18,764 nucleotides of DNA from an uncultured Duganella sp. (GTDB lineage Bacteria; Pseudomonadota; Gammaproteobacteria; Burkholderiales; Burkholderiaceae), in the NCBI GenBank assembly GCA_946482635.1, contig CAMLSG010000100.1:1-18764 (forward strand). Direction: 5' to 3'. Each line of letters begins with the position of its first letter. Position 1 is the first letter of the stretch. The notes under the pieces were generated by a model. The model saw only the letters and a program-made list of their open reading frames with translations. It was not told where the DNA came from and ran no database searches. The position numbers and the translations under genes were made by a program. This document shows, piece after piece, positions 1-6,760 of the stretch.

Positions 1-494
1 TGGCGCTGGAAGCGGCCCAGGTCGAGCCGATGGCGCCGCTCAGCGACTCGCTGTTTCCCGATCCCGGCGGCAGCCCGCAAGACCGCCAGCGCCTGTTCGA
101 AGTGCTGGTGGCGCGCCTCGGCGCAGAGAATGTGCTGCAGCCCTATCCCAAGGCCGACTACCGCCCCGAAGTGGCCAACCGCTGGGTACCCTTGCATGAG
201 AAGGTGCGCCCGGCCGACGTGGCAGCCCAGATGCCGCCGCGCCCCTTACCGCGCCCGGCCTTCCTGCTGCCCAAGCCGATCCCGCTTTTGATGCGCGACC
301 ACCGCCCGTTTTACTGTTCGCCGCTGCGCATGGTGTCTACCCCCGAACGCATCGAAGCCGGCTGGTGGAGCGAAACGCAAACCCGCGACTATTTCATCGC
401 CGAGGGCGAGGATCATGCCTACTACTGGGTGTACCGCGAACGCACGCCCGGCACCGAGGAAACGCGCTGGTACCTGCATGGCTTGTTCGCCTGA
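1..494 (+). CDS. imuB: ImuB, Y-family DNA polymerase-like SOS mutagenesis protein (3' end only)
   Basis: Only the last 164 or so codons are in the window; the reading frame is open from base 3 with no start in view. ImuB is a catalytically inactive Y-family polymerase relative that acts as the adaptor linking DnaE2 (ImuC) to the beta clamp during damage-induced translesion synthesis. The visible part is the typical C-terminal tail: a Pro-rich stretch followed by the conserved block RPFYCSPLRMVSTPERIEAG, then the W-W-x-E-T-x-T-R-D-Y-F and A-E-G-E-D-H-A-Y-Y-W motifs, ending in W-Y-L-H-G-L-F-A. The polymerase-like core, the clamp-binding motif and any LexA box lie outside. The partner gene dnaE2 is not adjacent but about 12.4 kb downstream in the same orientation. 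The next gene starts 29 bp after the stop and is probably co-transcribed. Recognition of the C-terminal signature is from memory of the family; confidence is high. Confidence 0.9.
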   Translation, partial: ALEAAQVEPMAPLSDSLFPDPGGSPQDRQRLFEVLVARLGAENVLQPYPKADYRPEVANRWVPLHEKVRPADVAAQMPPRPLPRPAFLLPKPIPLLMRDHRPFYCSPLRMVSTPERIEAGWWSETQTRDYFIAEGEDHAYYWVYRERTPGTEETRWYLHGLFA

Positions 495-523
495 AGTATC
501 ATGGTGGGCGAAAGGGGGGACGT

Positions 524-1282
524 ATGTACGCACAACGACTCGAATTCCCTGGCGCCGAGGGGCAAATGCTGGCGGCGCGGCTGGACTCTCCTGAGAACGG
601 GGTGCGCGCCTACGCCCTGTTTGCACACTGCTTCACCTGCGGCAAGGACGTTTTCGCCGCCAGCCGCATTGCGCAGGCGCTGACCGAGCATGGCATTGCC
701 GTGCTGCGCTTCGACTTCACCGGCCTGGGCGCCAGCGAAGGCGATTTTGCCAACACCAATTTTTCATCCAACGTGGCCGACCTGCAGGCGGCTGCCGATT
801 TCCTGCGGCGTGAGTTCCAGGCGCCGCGCATCCTGATCGGGCATAGCCTGGGCGGTGCGGCGACGCTGGCCTTTGCCGGCACCGTGCCGGAAGCGCAGGC
901 TGTGGTGACCATCGCAGCGCCGAGCGACCCGGTGCACGTCACCCATCTGTTCGGCGAGCAGGTCGATGCCATTACTTCGCAGGGCGAAGCCATGGTGCAA
1001 CTGGCCGGGCGGCCGTTCCGCATCAAGCGGCAATTCCTGGAAGACGTGGCGGAGAACAGCCTGCGCAACAAGATCGCCAATATGCGCAAGGCCCTGCTCA
1101 TCATGCACGCGCCGGGCGATGCGACGGTCGGCATCAATAATGCGCTGGAGATTTTCACGGCGGCCAAGCATCCGAAGAGCTTCATCTCGCTCGATACGGC
1201 AGACCATTTGCTGAGCAGCCGCGATGACGCTAGCTATGTCGCCGGCCTGATCGCGGCCTGGAGCACGCGTTACCTCAAGTAG
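524..1282 (+). CDS. Alpha/beta hydrolase (stand-alone version of the OsmC-fused hydrolase family)
   Basis: A 252-residue cytoplasmic protein with an alpha/beta-hydrolase fold and no signal peptide. The nucleophile elbow G-H-S-L-G-G puts the catalytic Ser at 108. The likely acid is Asp199 (H-A-P-G-D) and the likely His is 228 (D-T-A-D-H). The N-terminal H-C-F-T-C-G-K-D (35-42) and F-D-F-T-G-L-G-x-S-E-G-D-F (63-75) blocks match the hydrolase half of bifunctional hydrolase/OsmC proteins, but the protein stops after the hydrolase domain with no OsmC part. Its substrate is unknown. The start at 524 is chosen because of the strong purine-rich ribosome site AAAGGGGGGA just upstream and the natural N-terminus; an in-frame ATG at 365 would run deep into imuB. 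It follows imuB by 29 bp, so SOS co-expression is plausible. Its 3' end overlaps the convergent GST gene by 8 bp. Confidence 0.88.
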   Translation: MYAQRLEFPGAEGQMLAARLDSPENGVRAYALFAHCFTCGKDVFAASRIAQALTEHGIAVLRFDFTGLGASEGDFANTNFSSNVADLQAAADFLRREFQAPRILIGHSLGGAATLAFAGTVPEAQAVVTIAAPSDPVHVTHLFGEQVDAITSQGEAMVQLAGRPFRIKRQFLEDVAENSLRNKIANMRKALLIMHAPGDATVGINNALEIFTAAKHPKSFISLDTADHLLSSRDDASYVAGLIAAWSTRYLK

Positions 1283-1880
1283 CTGGCGGTTTCCACGCCA
1301 TGGCGCGCTGGACCGCCGGCCGCTCGCCGACCAGTGCCAGCCAGCGCTGCACGGCGGGTTTGCCGGACAGGTTAAGTTCCAGGTGCGATGCGGCCGCTTG
1401 CGTCCAGGGATAGCAGGCGATGTCGGCGATCGTGTAGCTGTCGCCGGCAACATAGGGATTGCCGGCCAGCGCGCGGTCGAGCACATTCAGCAAGCGTTCG
1501 GCTTCGGCGATGAAGTGCTCCTTCGGCAGCGCCAGGTCGGTCTTGGTGAAAAAGCCCAGTTGGCCCAGCATGGGGCCGAGACCGCCCACCTGCCAGTACA
1601 GCCATTGCAGGGTGCGGTAGCGTTCCGGCCCCTCCGGCGCCAGCAGGCGGTCGTATTTCTCGGCGAGATAAGTCAGGATCGCGCCGCTTTCGAACAGCGT
1701 GAGCGAGCCATCCTTCAACGCGGGGATCTTGTTATTGGGCGAGATGACGAGGAAGTCATGGGCGAACTGTTCATGTTCGCGCAGGTTGACCGGCACCACC
1801 TGGTAAGGCAGGTCAAGCTCTTCCAGCAGGATCAGGGGCTTGCGCCCATTGGGCGTGGACCAGGTGTAGACGGTGACCAT
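1275..1880 (-). CDS. Glutathione S-transferase, nu-class (YfcG/YghU-like)
   Basis: A 201-residue cytosolic protein with an N-terminal thioredoxin-like domain (about 1-80) and a C-terminal helical domain (about 85-200). The motif S-T-P-N-G-R-K at 8-14, I-S-P-N-N-K-I-P-A-L at 46-55 and L-F-E-S-G-A-I-L at 62-69 bind glutathione in this family, and L-Q-W-L-Y-W-Q-V-G-G-L-G-P-M is diagnostic of the nu class, whose E. coli members show disulfide-bond reductase and peroxidase activity. The usual S-N-A-I-A-D-I-A-type helix cap appears as T-I-A-D-I-A-C-Y-P-W. The start at 1880 (ATG) gives the family's normal N-terminus; a GTG three codons upstream at 1889 is the alternative, and neither has a good ribosome site. 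It sits downstream of the M61 peptidase gene on the same strand, but a terminator separates them. The exact substrate is unknown. Confidence 0.9.
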   Translation of the reverse strand: MVTVYTWSTPNGRKPLILLEELDLPYQVVPVNLREHEQFAHDFLVISPNNKIPALKDGSLTLFESGAILTYLAEKYDRLLAPEGPERYRTLQWLYWQVGGLGPMLGQLGFFTKTDLALPKEHFIAEAERLLNVLDRALAGNPYVAGDSYTIADIACYPWTQAAASHLELNLSGKPAVQRWLALVGERPAVQRAMAWKPPAT

Positions 1881-1903
1881 GATGGCCACACTCTAGCGCC
1901 GGC

Positions 1904-1935
1904 AAAAGAAAACGGGCGCACCGCAGTGCGCCCGT
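1904..1935 (-). terminator. Rho-independent terminator of the M61 peptidase gene
   Basis: A perfect 10-bp stem (ACGGGCGCAC pairing with GTGCGCCCGT, 1912-1921 with 1926-1935) has a 4-base loop. On the minus strand it is followed by the run TTTCTTTT. It begins 12 bp after the peptidase stop codon, as expected for an intrinsic terminator. It isolates the peptidase from the GST gene that follows. Confidence 0.88.
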
Positions 1936-1946
1936 CCTGGATTGAC

Positions 1947-3839
1947 TTACTGTCGCGGCGACAGGATGGCTTCCAGTCGGTCAGGCGTGCCTTCGATGCG
2001 TTCCAGGCGCGGATACTTCAGGCCTTCGTAGTAGGCCAGCGCCACGGTGCTGTATTGCTGGCCGTGCTTCACCAGCAGTTCGATCGGCTTCTTGCTGGTC
2101 TTGGCTTCGGTGATGGCCTTGCGCAGCAGCTCGGCCTTGTAGGCGCGGCCATTGACCGCCAGCAGGGTGGTGCTGCCTGACAGGCCGGCCTTGAAGCCCA
2201 CGCCTTCCCACTGGATGCTTTCGATCTTGCCTTCGCTGCCGACGTTGAAGCCCAGCGAGTAGGTGAAGTCGGCGGATTTGCTGCGGTCTTCGGCTGCTTT
2301 CAGGAAGTCGGTCTGCTTTTCCGCGAACACCAGCTTGTAGCCGGCGCGGGCGATGCCGTCCATCGGTACCGGGCCCAGGTCTTCGATGCGGGTGCGCAGG
2401 AAGGTGGCCCAGTCGTGCGGCTGCACGCTGTTGAGTACCTTGACCACGTCTTCGAAAGTGTAGTGCAGCGCGTTCACGCGGCCGTCTTCCACGCCGAAGA
2501 ACCTGGTGGAGAAGTCGTCCAGCGAACGCTTGTCGCCCGACAGTTCGCGGATCTTGGTATCCACGTCCAGCCAGATCAGCATGCCTTCGGTGTAGTAGTC
2601 CTCGCTGCGCTGGTAGTTCGACCAAGGGATGGGGCGGCGGGCGTTGATGATCGGGTCATAGGTGGTGTCCTGCACCGAACGCCATTCGCGGCCTTTCTGG
2701 ATGCCGTAGCGCGCGGCGGTCGACGCGATGATGTCCTTGATGCTGGCGGCCTTCATCAGGCCGGAACGCGCAGCCAGCACCTCGCCGTAGTAGGTGGTCT
2801 GGCCTTCATACACCCACAGCAGGTCGTTCTGCAGGGGCTGGTTGAAGTTCAGCACATCCTGGCCTTTCGGGCGGCGGAATTTGCCGTTCCAGGAGTGGGT
2901 GAATTCGTGCGGCAGCAGTCCGCGTTCGGATTCGGTCTTGTTCCACTCGGTGAAGTAATCGGTCTTCAGCGCGTTCTCGCTGGACTGGTGGTGCTCGCGG
3001 CCCACGCGGCCAAATTCATCGCTCAGGGCGAACAGGAAGTCGTAGTGCTTGTAATGCTGGGAGCCGAATACTTTGTAGGCCTGCTTGACCAGGTTGCGGT
3101 GCAGTTCGATTTGCTCAGGCTTGGCTTCCAGCGCATCCGCATTGTCGGCGACGACGTTCAGGTGCACCGGCACTTTGGCGCCCGGGTCGAGGTCGAAGCG
3201 CTTGAAGTAGCGGCCGGCGAACAGAGGCGAGTCGACGAAGGTTTCCACGTCGGTGGTCTTGAAGGTCACCACGTCGCCTTTGCGTTCCGCTTCTTCCAGT
3301 GCGGAGCCGTACTGCCAGCCGGCCGGCAGGGTCAGGGTGGCCTGGATCGGGATGCGGCGGGTGGCGTAGCCGGCCGGGTACATGGTCAGCGACTGCCACT
3401 GGATGCCCAGCATGTCCTGCGTGATCGAAGTGCGGCCTTGCGCAGCTTCGGTCGGGGCCAGGTGCTGGTATTCCACCTCGATTGCTTTGGCGCCTGCCGG
3501 TACTTCGATATGGAAGGCGTACACGTTCACGTTGTCGCGGCGCCAGGCCAGGGTCTTGCCGTTGGCAGTGACCTTGAAGCCGGCGAACTGGTTCAGCGCG
3601 CCGGTCGGGCCATGCTGCGCCGTCACCCACTGCGGGAACAGCAGCGTCATCTTGCCCGGCTTGGCCGGGACGGTCTGCTGGATGCGGTAGATATTCTGGG
3701 CGGTATTGGATGCATCGACCTTCATCACGATGGTGCCTGGGTAAGGCTGGTCGGCCGGGGCGGGGATAGCTTGGCCGGCGTGGGCGCTGAAGGTGGTGCC
3801 CAGCAGCAGGGCGAGGGCGGACTTGGCAAACAGTTTCAT
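1947..3839 (-). CDS. Exported M61-family metallopeptidase (glycyl aminopeptidase-like) with PDZ domain
   Basis: A 630-residue protein with a Sec signal peptide (K near the start, hydrophobic 6-18, likely cleavage after A-H-A at 19-21), so it is periplasmic or secreted. The N-terminal beta domain (about 30-230) is followed by a thermolysin-like catalytic domain with the zinc motif H-E-F-T-H at 311-315, the following S-W-N typical of M61, and the third zinc ligand Glu345 in W-V-Y-E-G-Q-T-T-Y-Y. A PDZ-like domain lies at about 515-605 (Y-S-L-G-F-N-V then G-F-K-A-G-L-S-G-S-T-T-L-L-A-V-N-G). This order is that of the M61 glycyl aminopeptidase family; the physiological substrate is not known, presumably peptides. 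All catalytic residues are intact. The ATG is followed directly by the signal peptide, which fixes the start, although no strong ribosome site is visible. It is transcribed divergently from the small heat-shock gene. Confidence 0.92.
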   Translation of the reverse strand: MKLFAKSALALLLGTTFSAHAGQAIPAPADQPYPGTIVMKVDASNTAQNIYRIQQTVPAKPGKMTLLFPQWVTAQHGPTGALNQFAGFKVTANGKTLAWRRDNVNVYAFHIEVPAGAKAIEVEYQHLAPTEAAQGRTSITQDMLGIQWQSLTMYPAGYATRRIPIQATLTLPAGWQYGSALEEAERKGDVVTFKTTDVETFVDSPLFAGRYFKRFDLDPGAKVPVHLNVVADNADALEAKPEQIELHRNLVKQAYKVFGSQHYKHYDFLFALSDEFGRVGREHHQSSENALKTDYFTEWNKTESERGLLPHEFTHSWNGKFRRPKGQDVLNFNQPLQNDLLWVYEGQTTYYGEVLAARSGLMKAASIKDIIASTAARYGIQKGREWRSVQDTTYDPIINARRPIPWSNYQRSEDYYTEGMLIWLDVDTKIRELSGDKRSLDDFSTRFFGVEDGRVNALHYTFEDVVKVLNSVQPHDWATFLRTRIEDLGPVPMDGIARAGYKLVFAEKQTDFLKAAEDRSKSADFTYSLGFNVGSEGKIESIQWEGVGFKAGLSGSTTLLAVNGRAYKAELLRKAITEAKTSKKPIELLVKHGQQYSTVALAYYEGLKYPRLERIEGTPDRLEAILSPRQ

Positions 3840-3923
3840 TTATTTCAACGGGGAAAGTGTGACGGGCGAGTTTAGCACGCAGGGGTAGCTAAATTGTTTC
3901 GGAACGTAACGCGAAAAAAAGGT

Positions 3924-3951
3924 CTTGAAATCCTTTTTGGGGCTCCTATAT
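3924..3951 (+). promoter_or_regulatory. Sigma-32 (heat-shock)-like promoter of the small heat-shock gene
   Basis: CTTGAAA at 3924-3930 matches the sigma-32 -35 consensus exactly. TCCTATAT at 3944-3951 matches 6 of 8 bases of the CCCCATAT form of the -10, with a 13-base spacer. Transcription would start near 3957-3959, just before the first hairpin of the leader. The match is by eye; the position before an Hsp20 gene supports it. Confidence 0.7.
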
Positions 3952-3960
3952 CGGATTCAG

Positions 3961-4016
3961 CGGTTGCCCAGCCGGGGACCGCCTGACCTTATATCGCTTA
4001 ACTTGAAAGGATATGA
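3961..4016 (+). promoter_or_regulatory. ROSE-like RNA thermometer in the ibpA 5' leader
   Basis: The leader folds into two hairpins. The first pairs 3961-3964 with 3978-3981 and 3967-3969 with 3975-3977. The second pairs 3990-3995 and 3997-3999 with 4007-4015 around a 7-base loop, leaving G3996 as a single bulge. The strand facing the ribosome site AAAGGA reads UCGCU, the anti-Shine-Dalgarno motif U(U/C)GCU that defines ROSE elements. The bulged G opposite the ribosome site is their known melting point. Heat would open the stem and allow translation of the Hsp20 gene. Confidence 0.72.
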
Positions 4017-4018
4017 AA

Positions 4019-4474
4019 ATGCGTACTTTTGACCTGACCCCACTCTACCGTTCCGCTATCGGCTTCGACCGCCTGGCCCAGATGCTGAATGACGCGCATC
4101 GCAGCGACCAGCCCAGCTATCCTCCCTACAATATCGAGCTGGTGTCCGAAGACCAGTACCGTATCGTGATGGCGCTGGCCGGCTTTGACCGTAGCGAAAT
4201 CGACATCACCTCCGAGCGCGACTCCCTCGTGGTGATTGGCCGCAAGCAGAAAGACGGGCAGGAAAAGACTTTCCTGCACCGTGGCATTGCCTTCCGCGAC
4301 TTCGAACAGCGCTTCCAGCTCGCCAACCATGTGAAGGTGACCGGCGCGTCCTTCGACAATGGCATCCTCACCATTGAACTGGTGCGTGAAGTGCCCGAAG
4401 CACTGAAAGCGCGCAAGATCGCGATTGACGGCGTAGTCAACCACACTGCCCTGGAGCAGAAAGCTGCCGCCTAA
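4019..4474 (+). CDS. ibpA: Small heat-shock protein, IbpA-type (Hsp20/alpha-crystallin)
   Basis: A 151-residue ATP-independent holdase that binds unfolding proteins at inclusion bodies and hands them to DnaK/ClpB. The N-terminus M-R-T-F-D-L-T-P-L-Y-R-S-A-I-G-F-D-R-L is nearly that of E. coli IbpA. The alpha-crystallin domain runs from P-P-Y-N-I-E-L (about 35) to the F-D-N-G-I-L-T-I-E-L block (about 119-128), the latter including the G-x-L motif; a short tail K-I-A-I-D follows. The start at 4019 is preferred over the ATG at 4013: AAAGGA (4006-4011) lies 7 bases before 4019 but only one base before 4013, and 4019 gives the IbpA N-terminus. It is a single-gene unit with a heat-shock promoter, an RNA thermometer in its leader and its own terminator. 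There is only one copy here, with no ibpB-like neighbour. Confidence 0.93.
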   Translation: MRTFDLTPLYRSAIGFDRLAQMLNDAHRSDQPSYPPYNIELVSEDQYRIVMALAGFDRSEIDITSERDSLVVIGRKQKDGQEKTFLHRGIAFRDFEQRFQLANHVKVTGASFDNGILTIELVREVPEALKARKIAIDGVVNHTALEQKAAA

Positions 4475-4491
4475 GCGCGCGTAGCACCCCG

Positions 4492-4517
4492 AAAAGGCCG
4501 GATTTCCGGCCTTTTTT
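4492..4517 (+). terminator. Rho-independent terminator after ibpA
   Basis: AAAAGGCCGGA (4492-4502) pairs with TCCGGCCTTTT (4505-4515) across a 2-base TT loop, and six T residues run from 4512 to 4517. It lies 17 bp after the ibpA stop. It ends directly before the putative regulator box of the next operon. Confidence 0.92.
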
Positions 4518-4519
4518 GC

Positions 4520-4554
4520 ATTAAGACGCGTCTAAGTTTGATGCCGCATATTAG
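4520..4554 (+). promoter_or_regulatory. Putative promoter with OmpR-family direct-repeat box for the htrA operon
   Basis: ATTAAG (4520-4525) and TCTAAG (4531-4536) are separated by five bases, an 11-bp period like the CTTAAG-N5-CTTAAG boxes bound by PmrA/QseB-type regulators. A -10-like TATTAG lies at 4549-4554, which puts the -35 region inside the box. That position fits an activator or autoregulated promoter. The second half-site matches only 4 of 6 bases. The centre (4524-4533, AGACGCGTCT) is also a perfect palindrome, so a different regulator is possible. Confidence 0.4.
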
Positions 4555-4591
4555 AGCCGTTGAGAAAGCAATCTTCTTCAGGAGTTTAATC

Positions 4592-6079
4592 ATGCGCAAC
4601 GCCACCACCATGTTCCTTGCCCTGGCCACCGCCGGTGTTATCGGTGCCGGTGCAGCCATCGCTGTCCAGCAGAGCCAGGCCTTCGCTTCGCCGCATCCCG
4701 CCATCACCGCCACCGTCCCGGCCAATGCCGCCCAGGGCGCGCCGGCGCCGGTGCCCGCGCCGATGATTTCGCTGCCTGACTTCAGCGTGATCGCGTCGCG
4801 CAATGGTCCGGCCGTGGTGAACATCAGTACGGTCGGCACCACCAAGGAAGCCAATTTCCGCGGCGATGCCGATGCCGAAAACGATCCGTTCTACGAATTC
4901 TTCCGCCGTTTCCAGGCTCCTGGACAACGCGGCCGCGGCCCTGCGCCGACTCCAACCCACGGCGTAGGCTCCGGTTTCATCGTCAGCGCCGACGGTATTA
5001 TCCTGACCAATGCCCACGTGGTGCGCGATGCCAACGAAGTGACCGTCAAGCTGACCGACCGCCGCGAATTCCGCGCCAAGGTGCTCGGCTCCGACCCGAA
5101 AACCGACGTGGCCGTGCTGAAGATCGAAGCCAAGAACCTGCCCGTGGTGCCGCTGGGCCGTTCGACCGATGTGAAAGTGGGCGAGTGGGTGCTGGCAATC
5201 GGTTCCCCGTTCGGCCTGGAAAACACGGTCACCGCCGGCGTGGTGAGCGCCAAGGGCCGTTCCCTGCCTGACGACTCGAACGTGCCCTTCATCCAGACCG
5301 ACGTGGCAATCAACCCCGGCAACTCGGGCGGCCCGCTGTTCAACACCAGGGGCGAAGTGATCGGCATCAATTCGCAAATCTACAGCCAGAGCGGCGGTTA
5401 CCAGGGCTTGTCGTTCTCGATCCCGATCGACGTTGCGACGCGCGTGCGCGACCAGGTGGTCAAGACCGGCAAGGTGGTACATGCACGCCTGGGCGTGATG
5501 GTGCAGGAAGTGAACCAGGGCTTTGCCGATTCGTTTGACCTGGAGTCGCCGGAGGGCGCGCTGGTGTCGAACGTGGAGCGCGGCGGCCCGGCCGACAAGC
5601 TTGGCCTGAAGGCGGGCGACGTGATCCGCAAGATGAATGGCCAGAAGATTATTGCCTCCGGCGACCTGCCGGCAATGGTGGGCCTGGCCATGCCGGGTGA
5701 TAAAGTAGCGCTTGAGGTCTGGCGCCAGGGTAAAACCGTGACGCTGGAAGGCAAGCTGGGTAATGCATCCGAGCGCAACGTGGCCGCTGTGCAGAACGAT
5801 GAAGCGGCCGCCAAGCTGCGCCTTGGCCTGGCGCTGCGCCAGCTCGACCCGATGGAGCGCCGCGAATCGGGCCTGGCATCGGGCCTGCTGATCGAAGACG
5901 CCGGTGGCGCCGCGGCGGCCAGCGGCGTGCAGCCGGGCGACGTGCTGCTGTCGGTGAATGGCCGTCCGGTGAATACCGTGAACGATGTGCGCGACCTCGT
6001 GTCAAAATCGACGAAATCCGTAGCGCTGCTGATCCAGCGCGGCGAGGACCGCATCTTTATCCCGGTGCGCCTCGGTTAA
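4592..6079 (+). CDS. htrA: Do/HtrA-family periplasmic serine endopeptidase (DegP/DegQ/MucD-like)
   Basis: A 495-residue envelope protease and chaperone that degrades misfolded periplasmic proteins. The N-terminus (8-32) is a signal peptide or anchor, followed by an Ala/Pro-rich linker (35-58). The trypsin-like domain carries the triad His142 (L-T-N-A-H-V-V), Asp172 (P-K-T-D-V-A-V-L) and Ser246 (N-P-G-N-S-G-G-P-L-F). Two PDZ domains follow (about 298-388 and 408-490, with G-L-K-A-G-D-V-I and G-V-Q-P-G-D-V-L-L cores). Start 4592 is set by AGGAG at 4580-4584, seven bases upstream; an ATG at 4541 would add 17 residues before the signal. It is first in an operon with a response regulator (21-bp gap), a sensor kinase and a CoaD-HD fusion. 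This context suggests that it serves and is controlled by that two-component system. DegP, DegQ and MucD cannot be told apart from sequence alone, so the symbol is the family name. Confidence 0.93.
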   Translation: MRNATTMFLALATAGVIGAGAAIAVQQSQAFASPHPAITATVPANAAQGAPAPVPAPMISLPDFSVIASRNGPAVVNISTVGTTKEANFRGDADAENDPFYEFFRRFQAPGQRGRGPAPTPTHGVGSGFIVSADGIILTNAHVVRDANEVTVKLTDRREFRAKVLGSDPKTDVAVLKIEAKNLPVVPLGRSTDVKVGEWVLAIGSPFGLENTVTAGVVSAKGRSLPDDSNVPFIQTDVAINPGNSGGPLFNTRGEVIGINSQIYSQSGGYQGLSFSIPIDVATRVRDQVVKTGKVVHARLGVMVQEVNQGFADSFDLESPEGALVSNVERGGPADKLGLKAGDVIRKMNGQKIIASGDLPAMVGLAMPGDKVALEVWRQGKTVTLEGKLGNASERNVAAVQNDEAAAKLRLGLALRQLDPMERRESGLASGLLIEDAGGAAAASGVQPGDVLLSVNGRPVNTVNDVRDLVSKSTKSVALLIQRGEDRIFIPVRLG

Positions 6080-6100
6080 TAAAACAAGAAAGGTAAGACA

Positions 6101-6760
6101 ATGCGCCTCCTGCTGGTAGAAGATGACACGATGATCGGCGAGGTAGTGCTCGACCTGCTCAGGGCAGAGCACTACGCCGTCGACTGGGTCAAGGATGGCG
6201 CCATGGCCGACACGGCCCTGCAGACCCAGACCTACGACCTGGTGCTGCTGGACCTGGGCCTGCCGAAGAAAGACGGCCTGGAAGTACTGCGCTCGATGCG
6301 TGCGCGCAAGGAGCTGACCCCGGTGCTGGTTGCCACCGCGCGCGACGCGGTGGAGCAGCGCATCGCCGGCCTGGATGCCGGCGCGGACGATTATGTGCTC
6401 AAGCCTTACGACCTGGACGAGCTGCTGGCGCGCATCCGCGCCTTGCTGCGCCGCGCCGCCGGGCGCGCCGAACCGGTGTTCGAGCACAAGGGCGTGTCGA
6501 TCAATCCGCAGACACGCGAAGTGATTGCCAACGGCCAGCCGGTCAGCCTGTCGGCCCGCGAATGGGCGGTGCTGGAGGCGCTGATTGCCCGTCCCGGCAT
6601 CGTCCTGTCGCGCGCCCAGCTGGAAGAAAAGCTGTACAGCTGGAAGGACGAAGTCAATTCCAATGCGGTTGAAGTGTATATCCACGGCTTGCGCAAGAAG
6701 CTCGGGTCGGAACTGATCCAGAACGTGCGCGGCCTCGGCTACATGGTGCCTAAAGCATGA
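6101..6760 (+). CDS. OmpR-family response regulator (QseB/PmrA-like)
   Basis: A 219-residue DNA-binding response regulator. The receiver domain (1-112) has the acidic pair E7-D8-D9, the phospho-acceptor Asp51 (L-L-D-L-G-L-P), Thr79 and Lys101 (V-L-K-P-Y), all intact. A winged-helix output domain (about 125-217) ends in the usual V-x-V-Y-I-H-G-L-R-K-K-L and I-x-x-V-R-G-L-G-Y-M-V signatures of OmpR/PhoB regulators. Its DLGLP, KPYDLDEL and S-W-K-D-E-V-x-S-N-A-V-E motifs are those of the QseB/PmrA subgroup. An AAGAAAGG ribosome site precedes the ATG. The gene follows htrA by 21 bp and overlaps the kinase gene by 4 bp (ATGA), so the pair is translationally coupled. It probably regulates its own operon through the repeat box upstream of htrA; the other targets are unknown. 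Confidence 0.93.
   Translation: MRLLLVEDDTMIGEVVLDLLRAEHYAVDWVKDGAMADTALQTQTYDLVLLDLGLPKKDGLEVLRSMRARKELTPVLVATARDAVEQRIAGLDAGADDYVLKPYDLDELLARIRALLRRAAGRAEPVFEHKGVSINPQTREVIANGQPVSLSAREWAVLEALIARPGIVLSRAQLEEKLYSWKDEVNSNAVEVYIHGLRKKLGSELIQNVRGLGYMVPKA

Noticed and set aside
365..523. Upstream ATG extension of the alpha/beta hydrolase
   Set aside because: It would overlap imuB by 130 bp, has Arg-rich non-conserved sequence, and ignores the strong ribosome site before 524.
2415..3875. 486-codon open frame on the plus strand
   Set aside because: Antisense to the M61 peptidase, which has a signal peptide and an intact zinc site; the antisense product has no motif.
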